Positions 8,697 to 17,035 of a stretch of DNA of 22,529 bases are shown one piece after another. The notes beneath the pieces are model-generated. The model made no database searches and was not told where the DNA came from. It saw only the letters and a program-made list of their open reading frames with translations. Source of the DNA: Chrysochromulina parva (Eukaryota > Haptophyta > Prymnesiales > Chrysochromulinaceae); the NCBI GenBank assembly GCA_002887195.1, contig PJAB01000651.1, positions 1 to 22,529 on the forward strand, given 5' to 3'. Made by a program: the position numbers and the translations under genes. The stretch's first letter is position 1. The number at the start of each line of letters is the position of its first letter.

Positions 8697-8996
8697 ATGC
8701 AGAGACCACACCCAGGTTTGCGAGATACCGTGGACAGTTTTGAGCGTGTTCCGTGTTGTTGTCGCATGGCTCGAACTACCGGGTATACGATTGGGAAGGC
8801 GTGGGAACAGGGGGAGACGCGCCATCTGTTCAGTCTAGGGCCCCATGGATTTATTTGGTTATGCATTTCCAACAAGATTGGGGCCTCCATGTGTGGTGCG
8901 AAGAGAAAAAAACTGACGTTTCCAAGTTGGATCGTCGGGCACGTCGCCTGTGCGACGCACTTCCATCTTTTCTGCCGTGACTGGGGAGCGATCCCA
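8697..8996 (+). other. Upstream region of fibrillarin, no separate gene
   Basis: The fibrillarin frame stays open through here back to the TMEM115 stop, but the translated residues (Cys/Trp/His-rich, unlike fibrillarin) look non-coding. It probably holds the promoter and 5' UTR. The string ATGCATTTCC near 8863 and a poly-A-like AGAGAAAAAAAC near 8900 are the only low-GC parts. Confidence 0.4.
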
Positions 8997-10007
8997 ATGG
9001 TGGCCACCTCGTTCAGGATGGCTGCGGCGGCGGACGAGTCGGTTCGCGCCGGCTTGCACCTTGCTCTCCACCTTCGCGGCGCCGGCAGCCCGGGCAAGGG
9101 TAAGGGCGACGGCGGCAAGGGAAAGGGCGGCAAAGGCGATGGTGGCAAGGGAAAGGGCGGCAAAGGCGACGGCAAGGGCGGCAAGGGAAAAGGGGGCGGC
9201 AAGGGCAAGGGCGGCAAGGGCAAGGGCAAGGGCAAGGGCAAGGGCGGCGCGAAGGGCGGCGCCAAGGTCATCATCGAGCCCCACCGGCATGCGGGGGTGT
9301 TTGTGGCCCGCGGCAAGGAGGACGTGCTAGTGACGCGTTCGATGGTGCCGGGAGACGCCGTGTACGGCGAGAAGCGGATAACCGTGGAGGAGGGCGAGGG
9401 CGACGCGAAGAAAAAGGTCGAGTACCGCGTTTGGAATCCCTTCCGTTCCAAGATCGCGGCGGCCATCCTTGGCGGCGTCGACAGCATCCACATGGGACCG
9501 GGCTCGAAGGTTCTTTACTTGGGCGCTGCGTCGGGCACATCGGTCTCGCACGTGTCGGATCTGGTGGGCGAGACGGGCTGCGTGTACGCCGTCGAGTTCT
9601 CGCACCGTTCAGGCCGCGACCTGATCAACGTGGCAAAGAAGCGCACCAACATTATCCCCATCATCGAGGACGCTCGCCACCCACACAAGTACCGCATGCT
9701 CGTCGGCATGGTCGACTGCGTCTTCGCCGACGTGGCCCAGCCCGACCAGGCGCGCATCGTGGCGCTCAACGCGCACCTCTTCCTCAAGAATGAGGGACAC
9801 TGCGTCATCTCCGTCAAGGCGAACTGCATCGACTCGACCGCGCCCGCTGAGCACGTCTTTGCCCAGGAGGTGGTTAAACTCAAAGCCGAGCAGTTCAAGC
9901 CGCTCGAGCAGCTGACACTCGAGCCGTACGAGCGCGATCACGCTGTCGTCATTGCGCGCTACCGTGACCCCTCCGATGGGTCCGCAGCGAAGAAGCAGAA
10001 GGTCTGA
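8997..10007 (+). CDS. FBL: Fibrillarin, box C/D snoRNP 2'-O-methyltransferase
   Basis: From the ATG at 8997 the protein has 336 aa, close to animal and plant fibrillarins. ATG at 9018 is an alternative. An intron with a 3' end at about 9088 (pyrimidine-rich, ggcgccggcag) is also possible, because the first 30 residues do not look like fibrillarin. The body is unmistakable: [20 protein letters not shown]-binding loop [30 protein letters not shown], the acidic [12 protein letters not shown], and [11 protein letters not shown]. It methylates rRNA 2'-O positions in the nucleolus, guided by box C/D RNAs. The N-terminal low-complexity domain (9093-9266) is about 58 residues of Gly-Lys repeats with a few Asp and Ala and no arginine. 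Most eukaryotic fibrillarins have an RGG/GAR domain there. The tail ends KKQKV, a possible nuclear signal. Confidence 0.93.
   Translation: MVATSFRMAAAADESVRAGLHLALHLRGAGSPGKGKGDGGKGKGGKGDGGKGKGGKGDGKGGKGKGGGKGKGGKGKGKGKGKGGAKGGAKVIIEPHRHAGVFVARGKEDVLVTRSMVPGDAVYGEKRITVEEGEGDAKKKVEYRVWNPFRSKIAAAILGGVDSIHMGPGSKVLYLGAASGTSVSHVSDLVGETGCVYAVEFSHRSGRDLINVAKKRTNIIPIIEDARHPHKYRMLVGMVDCVFADVAQPDQARIVALNAHLFLKNEGHCVISVKANCIDSTAPAEHVFAQEVVKLKAEQFKPLEQLTLEPYERDHAVVIARYRDPSDGSAAKKQKV
9093..9266 (+). repeat. Gly-Lys coding repeat (GGCAAG hexamers)
   Basis: The tract is built from GGC AAG/AAA codon pairs, with the purest run of GGCAAG hexamers near 9206-9246. It encodes the N-terminal domain of fibrillarin. 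Confidence 0.9.
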
Positions 10008-10445
10008 TAAGCCGCCGACTGCTCGGGCGTTGTTCGGATGCGATGAGGTTCGGTTTGGAGCAACTGTACACAGCCGCGTCAGCACAGCGCTCAGGCGTGA
10101 GATCTTTGCGTTTATTTGCGTTTACCGTTGTGAGCTAGTGAGTGAGACGCAGCCCGCGCGCGTTGTGTGATTTTGCCGTGGAGACTGGAGAGAGCGGGGA
10201 ATATGAATTCTGATACGTCTGCTTTCCCGTATCGCCGGGAGAGTAACCGAGAGCGGTTTCGGACGCGTATTTCACGGATGTACCGATGTTGGCTGAGGGT
10301 TCTAGTTGGTTCGTGCCCGCATTGTGGTGGTGCAGGCTGCCGCGTGCACTCGCCCGCTTCGTGGCCCTGGGCTCCCGCGCCCCGGCTCTCGCGCGGGTTC
10401 CGCACCCAGACCTCACTTGACAAGGTATCCGATCAACTTCGTCTC
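10008..10445. other. Convergent intergenic region, no gene seen
   Basis: The 438 bp between the 3' ends of fibrillarin (plus) and the CS-domain gene (minus) holds only short open frames without recognisable protein features. It should contain both 3' UTRs and polyadenylation signals. I found no AATAAA. Confidence 0.5.
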
Positions 10446-11501
10446 TCACTTGTCCTTTTGGTTGTAATACTCACCGTGCGGGTTCTCATGCGTAAATGGC
10501 TCCTCGTGCGTGAAGCACTGTCGCCACCATGTGCGCGAAGTGTCGCGCACGTTGCCCGCGGCGAGCCTGTGCCACTTGACCAGGTGGAAGATGATGACGC
10601 GCTTGTCCTGCAACTCCCAGACGGAGGATTCGACGTCCACGTTCGAGCCCACGTAGATTCTCATGTAGAGCTCCTCGTCGAAGAGGGGCGGCCCGGCGGT
10701 GCCACGCCGGATCGTCAGCCGCTGGGGCGCGATCGTCACCGTCAGCTCGCGCGCTGACGTGCCCTCGGGCACCTTGACTTCGACAAAGACCATTCCCGTC
10801 GTTTGCCGCCAGTAATAGCGATCGGTCACGCGCCCGAGGCCCTGCTCGGCGAGCTTTGCGACGTTGACGTCCGCCCAGAGCGCACCGAGCATTACGACTC
10901 GCGGCGGCTTCCACTTGGGCTCGATGCGCTCGCCCAGGATGTTGGTCACCTCCATCGGTCCCACCTCGTTTGGCACATCGTTGCCAGCCTCGTAGTCGGG
11001 CAGAGGCACCTCATTCGCGTTGATCCAGAACGGGTCGCGCGAGGGCGGGATGCAATCGCCGTCGATATACTGGTACAGGTTCCAGTCGTTGACCTGCACG
11101 TCGTGCCCGCGCCGCGCGAGCCACGAGCGCCACTTCACCTCGCCTTCTGTCCAGCCACGCTTGCGGATGTTCTCTCGCGCCTCTGCGAGCTGCTCGGCGT
11201 CCATCATCTTCTGCTTCTGCTCCTTGGTGAGTTTCTTGCCGCCTGCAGCGAGGATCTTACCATCGGGCACGTAGCCCTCCGGCCCATGGAAGGCCGCCCA
11301 TGAGTCGTCCGACTCGGCCGGGCCCTCGTCAATGTCCTCCCAGCTAAATTCTTGCCCCTCCTCGCGCAAGCACGGCGCGCGCGAGGATTGCCCGCCGCTG
11401 AGTACTTCCGCGCGCCGCCCCTTTTCTGGAGGCTGTTCCCAATTGATGCCTTCCAGCTGGCCGCGGAAGGCTAGGAACTCCTTCACGTTGCCGTCGTCCA
11501 T
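10446..11501 (-). CDS. CS-domain (p23/NudC-like) protein
   Basis: The first in-frame ATG is at 11501-11499 (351 aa, no introns). The frame extends 21 codons further but only to a TTG. Residues about 227-309 form a CS domain, the beta-sandwich of p23, Sgt1 and NudC: YYWRQTTGMVFVEVKVPEGT, ELTVTIAPQRLTIR, DEELYMRIYVGSNVDVESSV, WELQDKRVIIFHLVK. The order and the W at the strand before DKRVIIF fit NudC/p23-type domains, which bind Hsp90 or act as chaperones. A helical, charged region precedes it (KKLTKEQKQKMMDAEQLAEA). The C-terminal 40 residues are rich in Trp and His (RTWWRQCFTHEEPFTHENP) and unfamiliar. Exact subfamily is not assignable. It is divergent from the YqgF-like gene. Confidence 0.8.
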   Translation of the reverse strand: MDDGNVKEFLAFRGQLEGINWEQPPEKGRRAEVLSGGQSSRAPCLREEGQEFSWEDIDEGPAESDDSWAAFHGPEGYVPDGKILAAGGKKLTKEQKQKMMDAEQLAEARENIRKRGWTEGEVKWRSWLARRGHDVQVNDWNLYQYIDGDCIPPSRDPFWINANEVPLPDYEAGNDVPNEVGPMEVTNILGERIEPKWKPPRVVMLGALWADVNVAKLAEQGLGRVTDRYYWRQTTGMVFVEVKVPEGTSARELTVTIAPQRLTIRRGTAGPPLFDEELYMRIYVGSNVDVESSVWELQDKRVIIFHLVKWHRLAAGNVRDTSRTWWRQCFTHEEPFTHENPHGEYYNQKDK

Positions 11502-11597
11502 AGAGACAGATGTGCGGAACTTGTCAAGAGAGGAAGCATCGAGTTCACGAAACCCCAGATTCAACTTTTTGAAGTACCCGGAACGCTGACGCTCGCG
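11502..11597. promoter_or_regulatory. Very short divergent intergenic region
   Basis: Only 96 bp separates the start codons of the CS-domain gene (minus) and the YqgF-like gene (plus). No TATA box is obvious. 5' UTRs of both transcripts must be very short or overlap. Confidence 0.45.
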
Positions 11598-12233
11598 ATG
11601 TGTTCACAGCGGGAAATTCCGAAGATGGTGTGTGCCGAACGCACGCTCGCGCCGCTCGCCGGCCGCCGGCTGCTCGCCATCGACCCGGGCGTGACCTACT
11701 TTGGCCTCGCCGTGCGCGTGAATCGGTTCCAGGGCGTGCAACCCTACGGCCTTGTGGAGCGCGTGCCTTGCCGCCGTGGCTTTGCAGCTGCGCGCAGACT
11801 TGCAGCAAGTCTGGCCAATCCATCTGCCTCGTGGGACTGGTCACTGCAGCGCGAGCGCTTCTTTGGTGGCAGAACAACGCGCTTCGATTCATTGGCCGAA
11901 GCCCTCGCGCACGTGCTCGTCGAGCAGCAGCTCGCTGCCGCCGTCGTTGGCATGCCGTACAATGCAGATGGCTCGTGGAGCGCGGAGTGCACCGCCGTCG
12001 GGCAACAGGTGACAAAGCTTCGAGCCGCGTGGGCTTCTAGTGGCACGGCCGTGCCCGTGCTCATGTGGGACGAGAGCTTTAGCACGCGCATCGCCGTCGG
12101 TTCGCCACGCAGGGGAGCACGCAGCTCGCACGCGCTCGCCGCATGCGTCATCCTGAACGACGTGGTTGCCGCGTTGCATCCATTTGAAAGCGACCAGGAT
12201 ATGTTGTCTGAGCTAGCGCACAGGACAACTTAA
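11598..12233 (+). CDS. YqgF/RuvX-like RNase H-fold nuclease family protein
   Basis: ATG at 11598, 211 aa; a second ATG at 11625 is possible. The order of motifs is that of YqgF/RuvX: LLAIDPGVTYFGLAV (D29) for the first acidic strand, AAAVVGMPYNADGSWS (residues 114-128) for the VxGxPxxxDGS strand, VLMWDESFSTRIA (D158, E159) for the DERxST motif, and HALAACVILNDVV (178-190) for the last helix. Bacterial members process rRNA or resolve Holliday junctions; algae and plants carry organelle-derived homologues. Two departures stand out: the Arg of DER(L/F)(S/T)T is Ser here, and the usual Asp at the start of the last helix is His178. The protein could be inactive, or the helix could use another residue. 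No clear transit peptide. The segment 62-96 is longer than usual and might hide an unspliced short intron. Confidence 0.75.
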   Translation: MCSQREIPKMVCAERTLAPLAGRRLLAIDPGVTYFGLAVRVNRFQGVQPYGLVERVPCRRGFAAARRLAASLANPSASWDWSLQRERFFGGRTTRFDSLAEALAHVLVEQQLAAAVVGMPYNADGSWSAECTAVGQQVTKLRAAWASSGTAVPVLMWDESFSTRIAVGSPRRGARSSHALAACVILNDVVAALHPFESDQDMLSELAHRTT

Positions 12234-12450
12234 AATGAATGTATCCTGGGGTGTGTTAGATGTGGGATCGTTGTTTCACCTGAAAGAAAATTCTAAGAAA
12301 AATCAATTTCTCGGATGTGTGATTTCGTGTCCGCGTATTCACCAATTGCGATTCCGCTCACTAGCTGAATGCCCGGCATGCGGCAACGCCCGCAACTACC
12401 GAACTAGCGACGCAGGCTCGCCCTAAAAATAGGTAATAAAAAGGCAAGGC
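12234..12450. other. Convergent intergenic region
   Basis: 217 bp between the YqgF-like gene (plus) and the FAD monooxygenase (minus). It contains an A/T-rich patch (12280-12312) and another just beyond the minus-strand stop (AAAAATAGGTAATAAAAAGG, 12425-12444), probably 3' UTR and polyadenylation regions. No gene seen. Confidence 0.45.
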
Positions 12451-13902
12451 CTAGGAGAAACGCGCTACACCGAGGGCGACCGCCGCCACCACGGCCGCCA
12501 CGGCCAGGGCAACGAAGGCCGCGTCCGCGCGGCGCTCGACGGCGAGCGCCTGCGCATACGAGAGCCGGGCGTCCTTCGCGTTTGTGAGCGCGCTGACGCC
12601 CAGGTGGTTGTAGAGCCACTGCTTCACAACGACGGCAAGGCTCGAATCAAGATCAAGGCCGTGCGCGATCGCGCGCACCGCTGCGGCCTCGGGCGCCCAG
12701 CGTGAAGTGTAGGCGGCGAGCGCGGCCTCGACGAACGCGGCAGCCCCGCCCTTGGGCGCTCCGGCGCGGAGCGCCTCAAGCTGCTCGCCGAGGCACGCGT
12801 CGAGCACAGTTGCGGCCTCCATGGCCGCGTTCACGCCCTGGCCGACCGGCGGGAATGGCGCGCCAGCGTCGCCGAGCAGCGCGACGCGCCCGCCGTGCAG
12901 CGCGCTGCAGGCTTTCGCGCGGCCCGTCGGCATGGCCTCGCGCCGCGAAAAGGCCTCGATGGCCGCTGCGCTCGAAAGCTTCTCGACGGCTGGGTACGCG
13001 CTCACGAGCACGCGGCGGGCCTCTTCCGGCGACGCGAACGAGTGCTTGCCGGCGCGCCCGATCTGACAAAACCAGAGCGGGTCGTCGCGGCCACCGGGCC
13101 CGCAGATGGCGCCCGCCACCATCATGATCTTGGGGGGGCTCAGCACGTAGAGCCAGGACTTGTCGAGCCGCGGAGCGTCCTTTGAGCCCGCCAAGTCAAG
13201 CGCGAGCATTGTCGAGTGGTTCGCGAGCTCGCTCGACTCGACGGTGAAGCCCGGCTGCTGCGCCTGCAGCACGCGCCGCACGGCGCTGCCGGCGCCGTCG
13301 CAGCCCACGACGAGGTCAAACGCCTCGCGCCGCGCCGCATCGCCGGCGGCGGCGCTGCGCAGCTCGACGAGCCCGTCGGCTGCGCTGACGACGGCGGCGT
13401 CTGTGCCGAAGCATACGGTGACGGCGTCGCCGGCTGCGGCCTCGAGCTCAGCCTGCAGCGCGCGGCAGATGTCGCCGCGCGAGCCCGTCCAGCCGGGCTG
13501 CGGGGCGCGCTCCTCCATGTAGAGAGAGGGGATGCGGAGGCCGAGGAACGGTATGAGGGACGCATCGAAGCGGCCGGCCGCGCCGACATAGTGGGCCGCG
13601 CGGGCGCCGTGGCCCGTGATGTCGATCGTGTACGAACGGTCCGGGTTATATGTTGCGGCCCCGCGGTGGTCGTCGGCGCGCTCGAACACGGTCGCGCGCA
13701 CCGCGGCGCCGGCGGCGGCGCGGCGCGCGAGCGCAATGGCAAGCGTGAGGCCGGCCGGACCAGCGCCGATGATGGCAACGCGTAGGGTTGGGCTGTCGGC
13801 GGCCAAGTCAGCTTCGGGGCTCATTTGCTTTTCCTTGGGCTTCTCGCGCGTGGGTGCCTCTTTGGGGCTGACGATGGAGATGGCTGTTTTGGGCTCGCTC
13901 AT
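12451..13902 (-). CDS. FAD-dependent monooxygenase, kynurenine 3-monooxygenase-like, C-terminal membrane anchor
   Basis: ATG at 13902-13900, 483 aa, no introns. The three flavin monooxygenase signatures are in place: the dinucleotide-binding GxGxxG (VAIIGAGPAGLTLAIALARR, residues 42-61), the DG motif (FDLVVGCDGAGSAVRRV, about 195-211), and the GD motif (VALLGDAGAPFPPVGQGVNA, 340-359). The GQGxNAxxE pattern and a hydrophobic C-terminal helix (about 461-480) followed by a short RFS tail resemble kynurenine 3-monooxygenase, which hydroxylates kynurenine with NADPH and O2 and is tail-anchored in the outer mitochondrial membrane. Substrate is not provable from sequence; related aromatic-ring hydroxylases share these motifs. 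The first 40 residues are charged and probably disordered. Confidence 0.82.
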   Translation of the reverse strand: MSEPKTAISIVSPKEAPTREKPKEKQMSPEADLAADSPTLRVAIIGAGPAGLTLAIALARRAAAGAAVRATVFERADDHRGAATYNPDRSYTIDITGHGARAAHYVGAAGRFDASLIPFLGLRIPSLYMEERAPQPGWTGSRGDICRALQAELEAAAGDAVTVCFGTDAAVVSAADGLVELRSAAAGDAARREAFDLVVGCDGAGSAVRRVLQAQQPGFTVESSELANHSTMLALDLAGSKDAPRLDKSWLYVLSPPKIMMVAGAICGPGGRDDPLWFCQIGRAGKHSFASPEEARRVLVSAYPAVEKLSSAAAIEAFSRREAMPTGRAKACSALHGGRVALLGDAGAPFPPVGQGVNAAMEAATVLDACLGEQLEALRAGAPKGGAAAFVEAALAAYTSRWAPEAAAVRAIAHGLDLDSSLAVVVKQWLYNHLGVSALTNAKDARLSYAQALAVERRADAAFVALAVAAVVAAVALGVARFS

Positions 13903-13937
13903 GTCTGTGGCCGCGCCCGCTGGAGTACACCGACTTT

Positions 13938-13947
13938 CTAATATATG
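13938..13947 (-). promoter_or_regulatory. TATA-like element upstream of the FAD monooxygenase
   Basis: On the minus strand CATATATTAG lies about 36-45 bp upstream of the ATG at 13902, inside otherwise GC-rich DNA. Position and composition allow a TATA box, but with so short a leader this is only a suggestion. Confidence 0.25.
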
Positions 13948-14174
13948 TACGCTTATGCGTATCGCTCCACTCTCCGTTCGAAGCGCCCGGCCGCCGCACT
14001 CCTGATCTCCTCACCGCGGCGGCGCGTCCGACTGGTCCGGTCCGGCTCCCCGATCAGTCCCGATCCCGAACTTGGCGACACGTTGCAGCGACACGTGGTC
14101 ACACGCGATATTTGGGGAATTGACGAATCCGTTCGATGTTCACTGTGATACTTTCTCGAAATCCCTACAGTATA

Positions 14175-16562
14175 CTACATGCTTCCCAGCCCACGCCCGC
14201 CGCGCCCGCCGCGCCCGCCGCGCCCACCGCGCCCACCGCGCCTTCCAGCACCGCATGCGCGACCAGAGTCCAGACTGGGATGCGGGCATGCTGGTTGCGA
14301 TGTCAACGGCGGCTGTTGCAAGGACAGCAAAGGCTCGGTTTCGGGAGGCAGCCATGCTGGCATTGTCCGTGGCTGCGGTGGTGCTGCCTTGATGGGCGCT
14401 GCTTGCGCCGAGGCTGGGCAAGATGCCATGGAAAGCAAATCTCGTTCTCGAATGAGTGCACGCAGTGCAATGTTTGGCGTCAGGTCCTTGTGGGCAAGGG
14501 CCTCATTCGTGAGGGGGGACGTGTCGTGCGTTGCTAGCCACGTGGCAATCATGCTCCGCTCGTAAGTATGACCATCGGCTGTGAAGACTGGGTCAATCAT
14601 CAACACATGCGAGATGGGGCACAGGAATTGCGCGGGCACGCCTTCGCCGCCGTCGTGTTCCAAGAAGCACGGCGGAGGTGCGAACATGGCGCACGCCGCC
14701 GCCGAGCTAGATGCACTTGGCGTGGTCAAGTGCTCGAAGGGCACCGCCACCTGCTCCGGCGGCGTGGGGTGCTCTGTCCTCGATGTGGACACCAAGGCTC
14801 TCTCAGATGGCGCTCGATACGGCGCTTCGTGAGCCACGGCTACCTGTAACGCGGGTCGCTCAGACCATGGCAGCACAGGAGGCAACTCGGATGGTGGCAG
14901 CGGTAATAGGTCAGGCTGAGAGATGGGTGGCGGCATCTCCGTTGACGTATGCCATGAATGCGCTGGCGCTGGCTCCGCGGCCGCCTCCGCGTACTGCTCG
15001 GGTCGCACCCTGCCGGCGGCGGCCGACGCCCGAGTGACCTCATTGCGATTCAGCCGGAGCGCCCCCCTGGACGGAAAATTGACCTCCAGCTGCCGGCCCA
15101 CCTTGGTGACCACCCCTACATGGCCGACGTAGGGCACGAGCCGCGAGAATCTCCCCTGCTCGAGCTCACCTGCATCTGCGCCGAGAACGCGTACTTGGAC
15201 AGCATCACCGACGTTCACCCCCAAGCTCAACGTTACGGGCGCACGGCGTGCCTCCTGCGCAGTGCCAGAGCGGGGCGGTGCTGTTGGCGGAGATGCTGCC
15301 GGTAGCCCCTCATTCACATTCACAGATGCTGCCGGTAGCCCCACAGCTAGAGGCGCTGCCGCAAATGATGGATGTGCCAAGGGACCGTTCGAGACGGCGC
15401 TCGCGACGTGCTGCACGCCTTGTGACGGCCCCGTTGGAGGTGCTTTGCTCGGTGGTAGCATGGCCTCGGGTGTGTGCCCGGTGGCGCGGATGACACTGCG
15501 CAGCGCGTCCGCACGCACATAATCCTTGCGTCGCTTCGCACTCCGCCATTCTAATGCCATCTGGTACAGCTCGGCATACCCAAGTCCTTGAGGACAAGCG
15601 TCCTCACCCTTGTCCTCGCCCTCGTCGTCTTCCTCGTCGCCGTCGCCCTCCACCACCTCCTCCTCCTCCACCTCCTCCTCCTCCTCACCCTCCTCACCCT
15701 CCTCGCCATCGTCGCCCTCGTCGCCCTCGTTGCCCTCGTCGCCCTCCTCGCCCTCGTTGCCCTCGTCGCCCTCCTCGCCCGTCGTGTTGGCCTCCTCCCC
15801 TGCCTGCGCGCTCCACACGATCGGCTGACGCAGCCGCTCTGCCAGCTCACGCTTCTCTTGCCGCCTTGCCGCCTTGCGTAAAACATCGCGCACCTCGCGC
15901 GCCTGACCAAGAAGCCCTGAGGAGTTTGCCGACGATACGCCAGCAGAAACGGCATCTTCGATAGCCACGCGCAGCGCTTCACGGTCGCCCACATCTATTG
16001 CTCGACGCAGCGCCTCCTTGCATCCCTCGGCGTGCAGCCGCCGCCTCTCCTTGAGGACCTCCTCGCCCGCACGCTGTACTTCGCGTGCCGTGGCAGCCGC
16101 GGTGAGCGCATCAGCGCTGCCGGCCGGCGGCCGCCTCTGCAAGTCGGCCCATTTGCAACTGAATACGCGTCCGAGCGATGAAAAGTACACGTCGGCACCC
16201 TGACCGGCGATCGTCTCATTACTCGCCGGCCCGCAAATCTCGCCCCGAGTCCCATTCTCAAGCTCAAGCTTTTTGAGCGACTTATTGGTATACCACACAG
16301 TTTCATGGATGTCAAACTCAAGGGGCAGCTTAGGTGGCCGACGCGTGATCAAGTGAATGCGGAGGCACGAGAGGACACCACATTGGAAGCGCACGTCAAC
16401 TGCCCCGTCTTCGCCCTTGTACGGCGAAACCGTTGCGGGCCCCAGCACGGTTCCAACGTCACCATATCCAACGAAGCCACCCGTGGGTACTATCGTCGCC
16501 GTATGAGAGACGAAGTATGCCGTCGAGTTTGGCATGAACAAATCGGAGATGGCGGCGGCCAT
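14175..16562 (-). CDS. U-box E3 ubiquitin ligase with SH3-like repeats, acidic tract and RGG tail
   Basis: The first in-frame ATG is at 16562-16560 (795 aa, no introns); three further codons reach back only to a GTG. The N-terminal 150 residues hold two SH3-like or KOW-like units (YGDVGTVLGPATVSPYKG; GTRGEICGPASNETIAGQ) and a third lies further on (YVGHVGVVTKVGRQLEVNFP). A charged helical region is followed by an almost pure Glu/Asp/Gly tract (15600-15790). The U-box is at residues about 642-708: FLCPISHVLMIDPVFTADGH, TYERSMIATWL, SPLTNEAL, PNIALRALI. U-boxes recruit E2 enzymes without zinc, so this is very likely a ubiquitin ligase. The C-terminus is a run of RGG repeats (RRGGRGGRGGRGG), suited to RNA or protein binding. 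Target is unknown. Confidence 0.85.
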   Translation of the reverse strand: MAAAISDLFMPNSTAYFVSHTATIVPTGGFVGYGDVGTVLGPATVSPYKGEDGAVDVRFQCGVLSCLRIHLITRRPPKLPLEFDIHETVWYTNKSLKKLELENGTRGEICGPASNETIAGQGADVYFSSLGRVFSCKWADLQRRPPAGSADALTAAATAREVQRAGEEVLKERRRLHAEGCKEALRRAIDVGDREALRVAIEDAVSAGVSSANSSGLLGQAREVRDVLRKAARRQEKRELAERLRQPIVWSAQAGEEANTTGEEGDEGNEGEEGDEGNEGDEGDDGEEGEEGEEEEEVEEEEVVEGDGDEEDDEGEDKGEDACPQGLGYAELYQMALEWRSAKRRKDYVRADALRSVIRATGHTPEAMLPPSKAPPTGPSQGVQHVASAVSNGPLAHPSFAAAPLAVGLPAASVNVNEGLPAASPPTAPPRSGTAQEARRAPVTLSLGVNVGDAVQVRVLGADAGELEQGRFSRLVPYVGHVGVVTKVGRQLEVNFPSRGALRLNRNEVTRASAAAGRVRPEQYAEAAAEPAPAHSWHTSTEMPPPISQPDLLPLPPSELPPVLPWSERPALQVAVAHEAPYRAPSERALVSTSRTEHPTPPEQVAVPFEHLTTPSASSSAAACAMFAPPPCFLEHDGGEGVPAQFLCPISHVLMIDPVFTADGHTYERSMIATWLATHDTSPLTNEALAHKDLTPNIALRALIRERDLLSMASCPASAQAAPIKAAPPQPRTMPAWLPPETEPLLSLQQPPLTSQPACPHPSLDSGRACGAGRRGGRGGRGGRGGRGGRGLGSM
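14184..14248 (-). repeat. Short tandem repeat coding the RGG tail
   Basis: Plus-strand units CGCCCGCCG and CGCCCACCG follow each other and read as Arg-Gly-Gly on the minus strand at the end of the U-box gene. Confidence 0.85.
15590..15795 (-). repeat. Acidic codon repeat in the U-box gene
   Basis: A GAG/GAC/GGC-rich tract reads as runs of Glu with Gly, Asp and Asn (EEGDEGNEGEEGDEG). It is low-complexity and probably disordered. Length may vary between strains. Confidence 0.85.
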
Positions 16563-17035
16563 TCCTTGCACAGGGACCTCGTCAATCTCGCGAATTGTTT
16601 CAGGTCAGTTTCGTCGTGGTCGCCCCGCACCGGATGTACGCCGCACCGGTGTTTTGGGTGTCGAATTATAACCATTGGCTGTGAAAGCACCAGAGTCGAG
16701 AGTGCTGATCACGCGGCTTCCCCACCCCCCGTGTAACGAATCTCGCACGTTTCAATTTTCGCTTTTTCGGTTAATATCTGCTGTAGAAGCTAGAACGATT
16801 GATGATGTATCAGTAGCTGCAGTGCTCAAAGTGCTGAGGTAAGAGGTGCGGTGGCGTTGAGCCGACGGCAGGTCTTCTGCACTGCCAGGTGGTCTGCTCA
16901 AAGTGCTGAGGTACCGGTCTGCAGGTCTGCGCAGCAGTCTCCGGGGTGTGACGGTTAAGTGGCTCGGTGATGGGTCCGAGAGCGCATCCAAGCCCCCGGC
17001 CACCCACTCGGTCGCTCAAAAACCGGGATGGCAGG
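16563..17035. other. Intergenic region upstream of the U-box gene
   Basis: This 473-bp stretch holds the promoter and leader of the U-box gene and the 3' flank of the glycosyltransferase-like gene (both minus). An 18-bp direct repeat GCTCAAAGTGCTGAGGTA occurs at 16824-16841 and 16896-16913. No convincing coding region is seen. Confidence 0.45.

Noticed and set aside
8198..9493. Minus-strand open frame of 431 codons across TMEM115 and fibrillarin
   Set aside because: It spans two genes recognised on the plus strand, and its Pro/Leu-rich part is the complement of the fibrillarin GGCAAG repeat.
10446..11564. Longer start for the CS-domain protein at 11564
   Set aside because: The codon there is TTG. 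The first ATG in frame is at 11501, which suits a eukaryotic gene.
2260..12450. Bacterial or viral origin of the window
   Set aside because: Fibrillarin, TMEM115, U-box, katanin-type and CS-domain proteins, with apparent GT-AG introns, point to a eukaryotic nuclear genome. No giant-virus hallmark gene is present.
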